Assembly: GCA_963720375.1 (NCBI GenBank)
Contig: CAVRFM010000012.1
Coordinates: forward strand, 1 to 64,000
Direction of reading: 5' to 3'
Length of the DNA: 64,000 nucleotides
From: JAPLHP01 sp963720375
Lineage (GTDB): Bacteria; Chloroflexota; Dehalococcoidia; UBA2247; RBG-13-53-26
The position numbers and the translations under genes were made by a program. Numbering within the stretch: the stretch's first letter is position 1; each line of letters opens with the position of its first letter. A model generated the notes under the pieces. It saw only the letters and a program-made list of their open reading frames with translations. It had not been told where the DNA came from and did no database searches. Positions 44,164 to 53,768 of this stretch are shown one piece after another.

Positions 44164-44714
44164 GTGAAGGAATTGAGTGACTACACAGGGGAATTTGATC
44201 CCAACCTGAGATTCGAGGATTTCTCCAAAGAGACTCTGGTCAAGCTGCTGGGGGTTATGCCAAACTGTACCAGGCTGTAGATGGCTTCTGGTACCTGTCT
44301 GTTAAGGAGACGGTGAACAACGAACAAGCTGTTGCCTGTGACCTGTGGGTCTGGGAGAGACAGACTCCCTATGAGATGGCGCGGCTGTGCAAGGTATTGA
44401 GGATCAAGAGAGACGGTGTGGCCAGCGCCATGAAAGCCCTGCAGGTTGGTCCGTGGAGCTTCACGCATAAACTGGGGATAGAGGTCAGAGATAAGAATAA
44501 CGCTATTCTTACCGTTACCTATTGTCCCACACTGGAGGTATTGGAGAGGGAGGGCAATGGGAGGGAGCAAAGCATCTGCCGTCAGGTCGATCCTGCTGCC
44601 AAACAGAAGTTAGCCAGTTTCTTTGACCCGTCAATGAAAGTCGTACCCTTGAAATTGCCTCCCCGGGAAAGCAAACACGAGGTTTGCTGCCAGTGGGAAT
44701 TCAAGCTGGGGTAG
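44164..44714 (+). pseudogene. DUF6125-like protein, frameshifted
   Basis: From GTG 44164: VKELSDYTGEFDPNLRFEDFSKETLVKLLG, then the frame hits a stop at 44277. One more G in the GGGGG run near 44250 would continue as GYAKLYQAVDGFWYLSVKETVNNEQAVACDLWVWERQ, which is the body (133 aa still open from 44313). The joined protein of about 183 aa matches DUF6125 proteins (conserved W, CDLWVW, and Cys near the C-terminus). Sequencing indel or true decay cannot be separated. Confidence 0.75.
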
Positions 44715-44734
44715 AGTCTTTTTTAGCTGGCCGG

Positions 44735-45058
44735 TCAGACCCCCAGGAAATCATCATCGAAGGCAAGAGAGGTCGGCAAAGCCTTTATGGTGTGGCGGCC
44801 GCGTCCCTCTTCTGACTCCTCCATCATCTCAATGTATTTGATCTGCTCGTAGGGCAGAAATCTCACTGAAGTCTTCCCGTTCTGGCCGTAGGCCTCCACT
44901 ATGACATAAGCCTTCCGGGGGCGCAGCCGAGCCAGTTTGAAGGAGGTACCATCCATACAGTGAACTTCGACCACAGGCGCTGGCACCTTTCGTGCTTTGG
45001 CAAAATTCACTAGGCCGGCACGCCAGGTGCGGGAGACAAAAAACTCGTGGTTAAACAT
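44735..45058 (-). CDS. Small hypothetical protein
   Basis: 107 aa beta-rich protein (VHCMDGTSFKLARLRPRKAYVIVEAYGQNGKTSVRFLPYEQIKYIEM) resembling a small SH3- or Sm-like barrel, then an acidic and Arg-rich segment. I do not recognise it. ATG 45058 is preceded by AAAGGAGG. Confidence 0.65.
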   Translation of the reverse strand: MFNHEFFVSRTWRAGLVNFAKARKVPAPVVEVHCMDGTSFKLARLRPRKAYVIVEAYGQNGKTSVRFLPYEQIKYIEMMEESEEGRGRHTIKALPTSLAFDDDFLGV

Positions 45059-45181
45059 CGGATGCCTCCTTTGCTCTTCCTTCATGAACGTGCTCTTCTG
45101 TAATCACGTTGTGAGTGATACAGAAGAGGCTCTGCGCCAGCAGAATCGGGGCGAGACAACGTGTATTGTTCCGGAAGTGTG

Positions 45182-46283
45182 TCATAAGTTGTTGTCACCT
45201 GATGATCGTTTGTTCACCTTGATCTTCTTCAAAGCCTTATCGGCTGCTTTACGTACTTCGCCATCTCTATCCTTCATCGCCTGGACGAGTGGTCCTGCTG
45301 CCGTTGGATCTCCTATCTTCCCCAGAGCTACTGCTGCGTGGTGCCGGACACCGCTATTTTCATCCTTTCTCAAAGCGTCGCAGAGTGATTCTATTGCTCT
45401 ATCATCACCGATATCTCCAAGGGCTGATGCTGCGAACTTTCGGGCAGTTTGATCCTTTCTCTTTGTCAGAACATAGATCAGAGGATCGACTGCTGGTTTC
45501 CCGATGATTGTCAGAGCCTGTGCTGCTTCATGCTTTACAAGCACTTCTCTGCGGTGCAGGAGCGCGCTGATAAGGGGTGGCACTGCTGCCTGTCCTTTCT
45601 TTTGGAGAGATGCTATGGCTTGTTCCCGAACGTTTGTATTCTCGTCCTTCAGAGCTTCGAGAATGGCATCCACGGCTATTCCCGGATCTCCTATCTTACC
45701 AATTGCCGCGGCTACCTCTTCCTGAACCGTAGGATCATTGTCCTCGAGAGCCCGATAGAGGGGTTTGACGGCCATGGCATCTCCTATATTCCCCAGGATC
45801 CAGGCTGCCTGTTTGCGGACGTGCCAATCATTATCCTTGAGAGCCTGCTATAAGGGGTTTGACTGCACTGCGACTTTGCATGGTAACCAGTGCAGAAGCT
45901 GCCCGCTGGCGAACATACCAATCTTCGTCCTTCAGGCCACTAATCAGAGGTTCGATGGCTCTTTCATCTCCGATCTCTCCCAGGGCCCATGATGCTTCCA
46001 GTCTGACGTCCGGGTCACTGTCCTCCAGGGACTTGAGGAGGCCCCTTACTGCTGACTTTCCTATTCTGGTCAGGGCCAAAGCTGCGTTGTACTTCACCAG
46101 CCCGTCTTTGCGATGCCTGAGAGCGTTGAGGAGAGGGCCTACTGCTGAAGCGCCGATCTCGGCGAGTTCCTCCGTGACATCCTCAACTCCCAGCACTGCG
46201 ATTAGCTGTTCCACCCGCTCGTCTGTATCCTCATCCTCCTGGGTCTCTAACAGATTCTCAGGGCTCGAATCCTCTGTTACCAT
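45182..46283 (-). pseudogene. HEAT-repeat protein, frameshifted
   Basis: N-terminal part from ATG 46283 (SD GGGAGGGG): polar acidic region DSSPENLLETQEDEDTDERVEQL, then HEAT repeats. At 45848-45852 an extra G (GCAGGCTCTC) throws the frame to a stop at 45831. In the next frame the HEAT repeats continue without loss (ALKDNDWHVRKQAAWILGNIGD) through 45182. The restored protein is about 366 aa with ten or so repeats. Confidence 0.8.
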
Positions 46284-46532
46284 AATGCACCCCTCCCTCG
46301 GCGGCTGAACGGGCGTGATAGACTGTGATAACCCGCTAACCGTTTGCCTCACCCATTAATGAGGGAAATCCTAACTTACTTGACCATATTATAGCACTGA
46401 AAGCCAGGTTCGACTGCAAATTCAACTGCTCTCTCAGTAGCAACTGATTCGAGCTGTTTCTGTACAAAGCCAGGCGCAAACAGACATGCGTCAGTTTCGT
46501 CTTTGGGGACGAAAGCATTGGAAGAAACGAAA
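46284..46532. other. Spacer, no gene
   Basis: Contains the HEAT gene leader. Remaining short frames look like shadows. Confidence 0.4.
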
Positions 46533-46554
46533 GGGTGGGCATCCCCGCCCACCC
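46533..46554 (-). terminator. Intrinsic terminator of the repeat-protein gene
   Basis: GGGTGGGC and GCCCACCC (8 bp) with a 6-nt loop, followed on the minus strand by TTTCGTTTCTTCC. It lies 27 bp after the stop of the large surface-protein gene. Confidence 0.8.
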
Positions 46555-46580
46555 AATGAGATGAAAGGTTGCTCGTTAAA

Positions 46581-49500
46581 TCAGATGCTGTTGGGAGTGG
46601 CCAGCCTCCTGTGGACGAAGTAAGCCAGGATGCCTGCCCCCAAGGCTGCTCCAATCCCGACATAGACGTTGGGGAATGGTGGTGCAGAAGATGCAGAGGG
46701 TGGTGGTGTAGGTGGTGATACGGCGGCTACGTACAGCAGCTCAGTCTCCAGGCTGCTGCAGGACTCATTGTAGTTGCTATCACCCGTATAGTGTGCCCTG
46801 AAGCGATAGTAACCGGCCTCATCAGGCTTGAAACCGCCTGACGTTGCTGTACCACCGTTCAGCCCGTTTATACTAATCTTGGTCCATGTCTCCGGCCAGG
46901 GATCAGCCGTGTTCAACTTGTACTGGTAGTCAAACATCACATTACCGGCTGGCTCGTCGATGTCCGGATCGGAAAGCCCTGTAACAGTGGCCACATCGTA
47001 TACTGAGCCACCAAGCGTGATGCTGGCACCGTTGGCGATAGGATCAGCATTGCCGGCTTGGTGCAACTGTGTTTCCGTAGTGCTGTTCGCCTTATCCACT
47101 ACCAGCAGCTCAGTCTCCAGGCTGCTGCAGGACTCATTGTAGTTGCTATCACCCGTATAGTGTGCCCTGAAGCGATAGTAACCGGCCTCATCAGGCTTGA
47201 AACCGCCTGACGTTGCTGTACCACCGTTCAGCCCGTTTATACTAATCTTGGTCCATGTCTCCGGCCAGGGATCAGCCGTGTTCAACTTGTACTGGTAGTC
47301 AAACATCACATTACCGGCTGGCTCGTCGATGTCCGGATCGGAAAGCCCTGTAACAGTAGCCACATCGTATACTGAGCCACCAAGCGTGATGCTGGCGCCG
47401 TTGGCGATAGGATCAGCATTGCCGGCTTGGTGCAACTGTGTTTCCGTAGTGCTGTTCGCCTTATCCACTACCAGCAGCTCAGTCTCCAGGCTGCTGCAGG
47501 ACTCATTGTAGTTGCTATCACCCGTATAGTGTGCCCTGAAGCGATAGTAACCGGCCTCATCAGGCTTGAAACCGCCTGACGTTGCTGTACCACCGTTCAG
47601 CCCGTTTATACTAATCTTGGTCCATGTCTCCGGCCAGGGATCAGCCGTGTTCAACTTGTACTGGTAGTCAAACATCACATTACCGGCTGGCTCGTCGATG
47701 TCCGGATCGGAAAGCCCTGTAACAGTGGCCACATCGTATACTGAGCCACCAAGCGTGATGCTGGCGCCGTTGGCGATAGGATCAGCATTGCCGGCTTGGT
47801 GCAACTGTGTTTCCGTAGTGCTGTTCGCCTTATCCACTACCAGCAGCTCAGTCTCCAGGCTGCTGTAGGACTCATTGTAGTTGCTATCACCCGTATAGTG
47901 TGCCCTGAAGCGATAGTAACCGGCCTCATCAGGCTTGAAACCGCCTGACGTTGCTGTACCACCGTTCAGCCCGTTTATACTAATCTTGGTCCATGTCTCC
48001 GGCCAGGGATCAGCCGTGTTCAACTTGTACTGGTAGTCAAACATCACATTACCGGCTGGCTCGTCGATGTCCGGATCGGAAAGCCCTGTAACAGTGGCCA
48101 CATCGTATACTGAGCCACCAAGCGTGATGCTGGCGCCGTTGGCGATAGGATCATCATTGCCGGCTTGGTGCAACTGTGTTTCCGTAGTGCTGTTCGCCTT
48201 ATCCACTACCAGCAGCTCAGTCTCCAGGCTGCTGTAGGACTCATTGTAGTTGCTATCACCCGTATAGTGTGCCCTGAAGCGATAGTAACCGGCCTCATCA
48301 GGCTTGAAACCGCCTGACGTTGCTGTACCACCGTTCAGCCCGTTTATACTAATCTTGGTCCATGTCTCCGGCCAGGGATCAGCCGTGTTCAACTTGTACT
48401 GGTAGTCAAACATCACATTACCGGCTGGCTCGTCGATGTCCGGATCGGAAAGCCCTGTAACAGTGGCCACATCGTATACTGAGCCACCAAGCGTGATGCT
48501 GGCGCCGTTGGCGATAGGATCAGCATTGCCGGCTTGGTGCAACTGTGTTTCCGTAGTGCTGTTCGCCTTATCCACTACTATTAGAACTTGAACTCCTCCC
48601 CCGAATTGATCTTGACTGGAAATCAACTGTACATTAGCTCCATCGTAACTGTAAATGTTGGCTATGCCTTCCGCTTCGCTTCCATAAAGGGCTCCGGCTT
48701 CACCGCCGGTGCCAAAATATAGATTGGCCCCGTCGGTTACCATTGAGATTATTCCGTCGGGGGCTGTATATATGAGCATCCCACGATCTGGAAGAGTAGA
48801 GGCTCTCAACTCTCCGTCGGCATATGCCATATATAGAGATCCATGGAATGTTTCCACCTCCCACATAGACCCATCGTAGCGCCCCTCGAAACCCGGCGCA
48901 AGGCTCCAATGGATTCCGTCTAATGATCGCCACATCCTTCCTAAATATGCCGCTCCGTAAACGTAGCCGCCATACTCATCGAAATCATAGATACATGACC
49001 CAGTCTGTTGGGTTTGATCCGGATGGAAAGTCGAACCATCCCAATGCCCGATGGTGTCCCAGTAAATGTCACCCATAAGAACATAACCATGAGAAACAGC
49101 TAGATGTCGCGTACCATTCCAGGCGGTGTAATTTACCACCCTTGTCCAATTGGCAATACCGCAGTTGGTGGTGCCAGGCGTGTATTTATAGAGCCTCATC
49201 CCCTTCCAGGCTGTACCAGCATACAGATTTCCCTGGTAAACAACTAGAGAGGATACCTGATTGTCCAGATTATCTCCGATCAATGTCCAGTTTGTCCCAC
49301 TGTCGTGTCTGTAGACCTGGCCTATACCACCATCAGGATTTGAGGTTGACATTGTCCCGGCATAGAGATGCCCCTCATACTCCAGTAAGGAGAGCACAGC
49401 GTAGCCGAGGGTTGGGGAGGTGGCCTCCCAGGTATTGCCTGCTGTGTGCCGATAGACGATGCCAGGATTGCTGGTACCGGCGTAGAGTTCTCCCGTGTTT

Positions 49501-49613
49501 GGACTGCCGGAGTTCGTTACCGAGGAGGCCATAGCAGCCCCGAGTGCCCCGAGTGCAATGATAATCACAATGGCTAGGCAAACGATGGATAAAGACCTTC
49601 TCACTAGATTCAT
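46581..49613 (-). CDS. Surface protein with N-terminal propeller-like domain and five near-identical repeats
   Basis: 1010 aa. Residues 6-29 are a signal/anchor helix. Residues 38-340 have repeated LYAGT, YRHDSGTNWT and SLVVYQGNLYAGTAW units, a beta-propeller pattern. Residues 346-960 are five 123-residue repeats (VVDKANSTTETQLHQAGN...SSLETELL), Ig-like or Big-type domains. A Pro-rich linker and a C-terminal helix (VYVGIGAALGAGILAYFVH) with RR tail anchor it. Promoter and palindrome lie upstream, terminator downstream. Probably an extracellular adhesion or S-layer-type protein; function not known. Confidence 0.85.
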   Translation of the reverse strand: MNLVRRSLSIVCLAIVIIIALGALGAAMASSVTNSGSPNTGELYAGTSNPGIVYRHTAGNTWEATSPTLGYAVLSLLEYEGHLYAGTMSTSNPDGGIGQVYRHDSGTNWTLIGDNLDNQVSSLVVYQGNLYAGTAWKGMRLYKYTPGTTNCGIANWTRVVNYTAWNGTRHLAVSHGYVLMGDIYWDTIGHWDGSTFHPDQTQQTGSCIYDFDEYGGYVYGAAYLGRMWRSLDGIHWSLAPGFEGRYDGSMWEVETFHGSLYMAYADGELRASTLPDRGMLIYTAPDGIISMVTDGANLYFGTGGEAGALYGSEAEGIANIYSYDGANVQLISSQDQFGGGVQVLIVVDKANSTTETQLHQAGNADPIANGASITLGGSVYDVATVTGLSDPDIDEPAGNVMFDYQYKLNTADPWPETWTKISINGLNGGTATSGGFKPDEAGYYRFRAHYTGDSNYNESYSSLETELLVVDKANSTTETQLHQAGNDDPIANGASITLGGSVYDVATVTGLSDPDIDEPAGNVMFDYQYKLNTADPWPETWTKISINGLNGGTATSGGFKPDEAGYYRFRAHYTGDSNYNESYSSLETELLVVDKANSTTETQLHQAGNADPIANGASITLGGSVYDVATVTGLSDPDIDEPAGNVMFDYQYKLNTADPWPETWTKISINGLNGGTATSGGFKPDEAGYYRFRAHYTGDSNYNESCSSLETELLVVDKANSTTETQLHQAGNADPIANGASITLGGSVYDVATVTGLSDPDIDEPAGNVMFDYQYKLNTADPWPETWTKISINGLNGGTATSGGFKPDEAGYYRFRAHYTGDSNYNESCSSLETELLVVDKANSTTETQLHQAGNADPIANGASITLGGSVYDVATVTGLSDPDIDEPAGNVMFDYQYKLNTADPWPETWTKISINGLNGGTATSGGFKPDEAGYYRFRAHYTGDSNYNESCSSLETELLYVAAVSPPTPPPSASSAPPFPNVYVGIGAALGAGILAYFVHRRLATPNSI
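46734..48578 (-). repeat. Five in-frame 369-bp tandem repeats
   Basis: Units are almost identical at the DNA level (spaced exactly 369 bp; differences such as one C/Y codon in YNESYSS/YNESCSS, A/D in NADPIA/NDDPIA). Such identity implies recent amplification or gene conversion. The copy number in an assembly may be wrong. Confidence 0.95.
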
Positions 49614-49683
49614 AACACCCCCCTCCTCCCTTTGGCCCAGAGTGACTTAGATATGAGTTTATACCTTCTACGTTATATACTTA

Positions 49684-49698
49684 TACGATATAATCGTA
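49684..49698. promoter_or_regulatory. Palindrome overlapping the -10 box
   Basis: TACGAT-ATA-ATCGTA, a perfect 6-bp inverted repeat with 3-bp spacer; its right arm is the -10 of the promoter below, so a bound repressor would block it. Confidence 0.5.
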
Positions 49699-49721
49699 CA
49701 GTAATAATGTGACCATGTCAA
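49693..49721 (-). promoter_or_regulatory. Sigma70-type promoter of the repeat surface protein
   Basis: Minus-strand TTGACA (49716-49721) and TACGAT (49693-49698) at 17-bp spacing, about 80 bp upstream of the start codon. The rest of 49722-50074 shows no supported gene. Confidence 0.6.
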
Positions 49722-50074
49722 GCCCCTCTGTTGGTTCGCATTTATGGATGTCAGGTGGTGAGAAACACGAAGACTCCATTCTCCGGATTGCATTGGCTCA
49801 AACGGGGATCTGTTCCCCTGTTGTCTGCAATCTGGAGAAAATGATCAGAGGTCTTCCTTTGGAGGGAACTGCTCAAATAGAATCGAGAAATGAAGAAATG
49901 TTCGTGAACTGCTGGGCTCTCAGTGGAATTTCTCAGATAATTGGAGGGTTGGAATGGAGGGCTCTATCTGGGCTAGTGAGGCAAGCCAGTTTGAAGAATC
50001 AGAGGATGTATTGTGGATAGTTAAGGTGGAGGCTATTGGGGACGTGCGAATGACAAGAACAGTTTGTGAATAGC

Positions 50075-50163
50075 TGGTGCCGAGGGCGGGACTCGAACCC
50101 GCACAGACGGTGAGGTCTAACGGATTTTAAGTCCGTCGCGTCTGCCAATTCCGCCACCTCGGC
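50075..50163 (-). tRNA. tRNA-Leu (TAA)
   Basis: Acceptor GCCGAGG, long variable arm, anticodon loop with TAA in CGGACTTAAAATCCG, T loop TTCGAGT. CCA is encoded. Confidence 0.95.
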
Positions 50164-50281
50164 CCTCAAGATAGCAGGCTTATTGAAGTCGTGCCAGGAC
50201 TGTATTGAGGTTCTTCCTGGGAACCCTGGCAGTGCTCCTGCACCGTGTCATTATACTACGCGCCAGTTTGAGAGGTGAAGT

Positions 50282-50488
50282 GTGGCGATTGTAATTCCGG
50301 CGTCGGACCAGCCTTGTCCAATCAGTTGGAGCATCGGTGTGCTGAAGGGCAAAGGCCACCTGGGCAGTCTGATGACGCGGGATCCGACGGGTTGGCTGTG
50401 TTACCTGCATCCCGGGGCTGTTGCAGATCTGCCATACTCCAGGGGCTTGCTTTTGCCTGCCCGAAAGTCTTACACTTTCCACAATTGA
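50282..50488 (+). CDS. Possible small hypothetical protein
   Basis: 68 aa from GTG 50282, with GAGAGGTGAAGT upstream. VAIVIPASDQPCPISWSIGVLKGKGHLGSLMTRDPTGWLCYLHPGAVADLP has no recognised motif. The gene lies just upstream of the lipoprotein gene on the same strand. Could be noncoding. Confidence 0.35.
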   Translation: MAIVIPASDQPCPISWSIGVLKGKGHLGSLMTRDPTGWLCYLHPGAVADLPYSRGLLLPARKSYTFHN

Positions 50489-50530
50489 TAAAGATCAGGC
50501 AATATACTGGAGACACCAGGAGGTAGGACT

Positions 50531-51577
50531 ATGTTCGGCAGGTTTCTGGCGTTGTCATTGATACTCCTTGTCTTAGCCGTCGGTGCGCTATCAGGGTGCG
50601 GGGTCTTGCGTACCGACACGGAGAAGTTTGACCAGACCTACACGGTTACGGTGGGCACCAAAATAGATATATCCAATACCGACGGTGATATCAATGTAAG
50701 CGCCTGGGATATAGAAGACCATGTTGAGGTAACTGCCACCAAGAGTACTAGCTGGGGCACGGCTGAACTGGACAAGGTGGATATTCACGTAGACGCAGAC
50801 ACAGCAGGGGTAACGAGAATAGAGACAAGAATCCTGCAGAAGAATGCCAGGGTGTCGGTCTCCTACGAGATCAGGGTTCCGAGGAATTCGGTGTTGGACA
50901 CGGTGACGACAGCCGCGGGTAAGATAAGCCTTGATGGCGTAAGTGGGGAGAATGTGACGATAACGACTTCAAATGGCGGCATCTATGTGAATGGGGGATC
51001 GGGGGAAATAACCGCGACATCGAGCAACGGCAAGATTGAGCTTGATGGCACCAGTGGTGAGGGGACGCTGGTCACTTCCAATGGCGATATTCTGGTGAGC
51101 AAGACAGTGGGCAACATAACGGCTACCACCAGCAACGGTAAAATCGAGATCAAGGATTCGAAGGGGGATGTTACGCTGGACAGTTCTAATGGAGCTATTT
51201 CGGTAACTAATCTGGATGGCTATGTCGTGCGTGCCAAGACCAGCAACGGGGCTATAAATATCACCAGGACCACCGGCATTGTAGTGGCAGAGACCTCCAA
51301 TTATAACGTGACGGCCGAGATTTCCAATGTCAGAGATCCAGGCACAACCATCAAAACCAGCCGCGGTTCGATAGAGCTTTATCTCTCTGCCAGCCTCAAT
51401 GCCAGCATTGAGATGAAGACATCCTCCGGGCAGATATCCCTCCACTCCGGTCCAGAAATCTCCACAAGCCAATTTGACCCGAACTACTTGAAAGGAATAC
51501 TTGGATCTGGTGGCAGCAGCATATATGTCGAGACTACAAATGGCGACATCGATGTATATAAACTGGAGGCCAGCTAA
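50531..51577 (+). CDS. DUF4097 lipoprotein
   Basis: 348 aa. Signal peptide with lipobox LSGC (lipidated C23; LspA substrate). The rest is a right-handed beta-helix-like series of short repeats with SNGxI, TTSNG and SSNGKIEL, the DUF4097 (auto-transporter adhesin head-like) pattern. It is anchored outside the membrane. AGGAGGTAGG precedes ATG. Confidence 0.85.
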   Translation: MFGRFLALSLILLVLAVGALSGCGVLRTDTEKFDQTYTVTVGTKIDISNTDGDINVSAWDIEDHVEVTATKSTSWGTAELDKVDIHVDADTAGVTRIETRILQKNARVSVSYEIRVPRNSVLDTVTTAAGKISLDGVSGENVTITTSNGGIYVNGGSGEITATSSNGKIELDGTSGEGTLVTSNGDILVSKTVGNITATTSNGKIEIKDSKGDVTLDSSNGAISVTNLDGYVVRAKTSNGAINITRTTGIVVAETSNYNVTAEISNVRDPGTTIKTSRGSIELYLSASLNASIEMKTSSGQISLHSGPEISTSQFDPNYLKGILGSGGSSIYVETTNGDIDVYKLEAS

Positions 51578-51624
51578 TCGCCTCTGTGTGGGGTAGTCCG
51601 GTTCAGCGCCAGAGATAGCACAGG

Positions 51625-52026
51625 ATGTATTACTTCGCCTATGCTTCCAATCTCAGCCGCCGGCAGATGGCGGAGCGCTGCCCGGAAGCCAAGCCCAAAT
51701 TCACTGCCAGACTGCCTCACTACAAGCTCATTTTTGCCGGGTGGTCCAGGAAATGGCGCGGTGGCTATGCTACGATTAGGCAGTCCAGAGGCGATGTAGT
51801 CATGGGCGCTTTGTACGAGATTTCAGAACGTGGGCTGAGGTTGCTCGACAAACACGAAGACTATCCATCCAGCTACGACCATTTGAAGGTGAAGGTGGTG
51901 ACAGAAGATGGTGACTTCGTGGAGGCGGTAACCTACATCAGGGTTGGGCAGGCGGAAGAAACGAAACCATCGCCGGAGTATCTGGCGGTTATTCAGAAGG
52001 GTTACAAGGACTGGGGTTTGTTTTAA
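51625..52026 (+). CDS. Gamma-glutamylcyclotransferase-like (AIG2/GGCT) protein
   Basis: 133 aa. YFAYASNLSRRQMAERCPEAK matches the YAYGSN substrate loop, with Ala for Gly. The catalytic Glu sits in LDKHEDYPSSY. Small peptides or amine-linked gamma-glutamyl compounds are likely substrates. It is co-directional with the lipoprotein and RDD genes. Confidence 0.85.
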   Translation: MYYFAYASNLSRRQMAERCPEAKPKFTARLPHYKLIFAGWSRKWRGGYATIRQSRGDVVMGALYEISERGLRLLDKHEDYPSSYDHLKVKVVTEDGDFVEAVTYIRVGQAEETKPSPEYLAVIQKGYKDWGLF

Positions 52027-52106
52027 GCCGAGCGGGCTGGGGTGCTTGCAGGTACCTGTGCGCTCGTCATGCATTATTGACATAATCTGCAAAGGAGGGG
52101 AAAGCG

Positions 52107-52655
52107 GTGTTCTGTCCGAAGTGCGGCGTGGCCAACGATGATCAATCAAAGTTCTGCCAGAAGTGCGGGGCCAATCTTCAAACAGTGCCCAAAGAGGCGG
52201 TACCCGGGGAAGCAACTCCTCAGCAGGCTGCTGTCTCTGCGAGCAGTGTGGAATATGCCGGTTTCTGGAAAAGGCTTGCTGCCTGGATAATCGACTCTGT
52301 CCTGGTTTGGATTGTGGGCATCGTCCTCTCTCTTATCTTCCGGCCCTGGGTTGGTCCGTGGAGACAGATACACCCGATGCCGGTGATCTTTTTCTGGCTC
52401 ATTGCCTCCTGGCTTTATTGGTCATTACTGGAGAGTTCTTCCAGTCAGGCGACAGTGGGAAAGATGGCACTGAGCATCATTGTTACCGATATGGAGGGCA
52501 AGAGGATCTCCTTCGCCAGAGCAACGGGGCGTCACTGGGCGAAGATCATATCAAGCATAATACTCTATATTGGTCATATTATGATTGCCTTTACCTCCAA
52601 GAAGCAGGGCCTGCATGACCTCATAGCTGACTGCCTTGTGGTGGTGAAAAAGTAG
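52107..52655 (+). CDS. Zinc-ribbon plus RDD-family membrane protein
   Basis: 182 aa. Residues 1-24 are a zinc ribbon (FCPKCGVANDDQSKFCQKCGANL); residues 50-180 are an RDD domain (YAGFWKRLAAWIIDSVLVWIVGIVL, then QATVGKMALSIIVTDMEGKRISFARATGRHW) with about three helices. GTG start follows AAAGGAGGGG. Transport or membrane-quality role is unknown. Confidence 0.85.
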   Translation: MFCPKCGVANDDQSKFCQKCGANLQTVPKEAVPGEATPQQAAVSASSVEYAGFWKRLAAWIIDSVLVWIVGIVLSLIFRPWVGPWRQIHPMPVIFFWLIASWLYWSLLESSSSQATVGKMALSIIVTDMEGKRISFARATGRHWAKIISSIILYIGHIMIAFTSKKQGLHDLIADCLVVVKK

Positions 52656-52677
52656 CTGGCCTGTTGTGGGGATTTAC

Positions 52678-52753
52678 TGGAGGCGGCGAGCGGATTCGAA
52701 CCGCTGGATAAGGGTTTTGCAGACCCTCGCCTTAACCACTTGGCAACGCCGCC
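52678..52753 (-). tRNA. tRNA-Cys (GCA)
   Basis: Acceptor GGCGGCG/CGCCGCC, anticodon loop CTGCAAA (GCA), T loop TTCGAAT, CCA encoded. Confidence 0.95.
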
Positions 52754-52757
52754 TCTC

Positions 52758-52845
52758 TGGTGCCGAGGGGGAGATTTGAACTCCCACGAGCAAATGCTCA
52801 CCACCCCCTCAAGATGGCGTGTCTACCAGGTTCCACCACCTCGGC
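52758..52845 (-). tRNA. tRNA-Leu (GAG)
   Basis: Acceptor GCCGAGG, anticodon loop TTGAGGG (GAG), long variable arm and T loop TTCAAAT; CCA encoded. Confidence 0.93.
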
Positions 52846-52865
52846 TTTCCAAATACGGGATATCA

Positions 52866-52936
52866 TGGCAGGGGTAGCAGGAGACTCGAATCCGCAACCA
52901 GCGGTTTTGGGGTTCGAGGCCGACGATGATACCCCG
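52866..52936 (-). pseudogene. Degenerate tRNA-Trp-like sequence
   Basis: The 3' half (CCCCAAAACCGCTGG then GATTCGAGTCTCC and CCCCTGCCA) is close to the intact tRNA-Trp at 53769. The 5' anticodon-stem strand no longer pairs, T-stem pairing is poor and the D arm is lost. Probably a decayed duplicate within the tRNA cluster. It carries no TCA, so it is not tRNA-Sec. Confidence 0.55.
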
Positions 52937-53332
52937 TGACACCAGATAGGATACCCTGTTGCTTGGTCTGGCGTCAACCAGCATTTTGTGCGTGCCCGTT
53001 ATTTGACTCTACGAGTAACTGGTGATATTATCCTGGATAGCTGAGAAGCGCAGGCATGAGCAGAGAGCTTCTTCAGTATCGAGCGCCCGAGCGGGTCAGG
53101 GCGGAGATCACTCACGAGAGGGGGTAAGTGAGAAGAGATCAATTCTTCCATCTGTATTTGTCTTCTTCTTTCCTTACTCATACTTTCATGTTGCCAGTGC
53201 TACTTTAGGCTAATGATGGAAGATCGAAGATCAATGATGCAGGTTGTGTGTACCGGCATTGCCTTGTGATGGCAGAGGTGTAACGGGAACACTACAGATA
53301 AGCCTTAGCGAGAATCACGAAGGGGGGGCAAG
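52937..53332. other. Spacer, no supported gene
   Basis: Contains the presumed promoter of the minus-strand tRNAs and the leader of the coiled-coil gene. I see no gene and no recognisable RNA motif. Confidence 0.4.
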
Positions 53333-53596
53333 ATGGACGAAATGGAGAAGGCTATTGATGAATTGGAGAAGGCGACCGATCAACTGGTGAAGGTCAGTGC
53401 CAGATTAGCAGAGAGAACTGAAGAGCTAAATCAGCAACTCCAAAAGCTGGTGGAGGGACTCCGAAGACGTAACGAAATGCATGGTCACAATCACGACCAT
53501 GGCACAGCAGAGCTCTTGGGCGGATCACAGGTCGACGGGCAATCCGAGGAAGCTGAAATCCTGGCTGAAGTCAGGAAGTTGCTGGATGGATCATGA
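53333..53596 (+). CDS. Small coiled-coil protein
   Basis: 87 aa. Residues 1-47 are a heptad-patterned coiled coil (MEKAIDELEKATDQLVKVSARLAERTEELNQQLQKL). A His-rich stretch (MHGHNHDHG) that could bind metal and an acidic C-terminus follow. GGGGGGGCAAG precedes ATG. Not recognised. Confidence 0.65.
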   Translation: MDEMEKAIDELEKATDQLVKVSARLAERTEELNQQLQKLVEGLRRRNEMHGHNHDHGTAELLGGSQVDGQSEEAEILAEVRKLLDGS

Positions 53597-53768
53597 AGGA
53601 CGATTGTCAATCCGTCACTGAAACCCCGGTGTCAGGTCTGCAAAGTCACCTTCTCCCGACAATACAGCGGGCTGCCATGAGATGGCTGTATGAGACATGG
53701 GACTTGGCGTTGGGAGTAATTGGAAATGCCGGCAGTATCGGCATTTGATGGCGATTTACTAAGGAAAA

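Noticed and set aside
49709..50020. 103-codon plus-strand frame
   Set aside because: It runs through the minus-strand promoter of the surface protein, lacks a ribosome site and shows no motif.
52866..52936. Candidate tRNA-Sec that would decode the TGAs
   Set aside because: No TCA anticodon, no long variable arm and clear similarity to tRNA-Trp; it is a tRNA-Trp relic.
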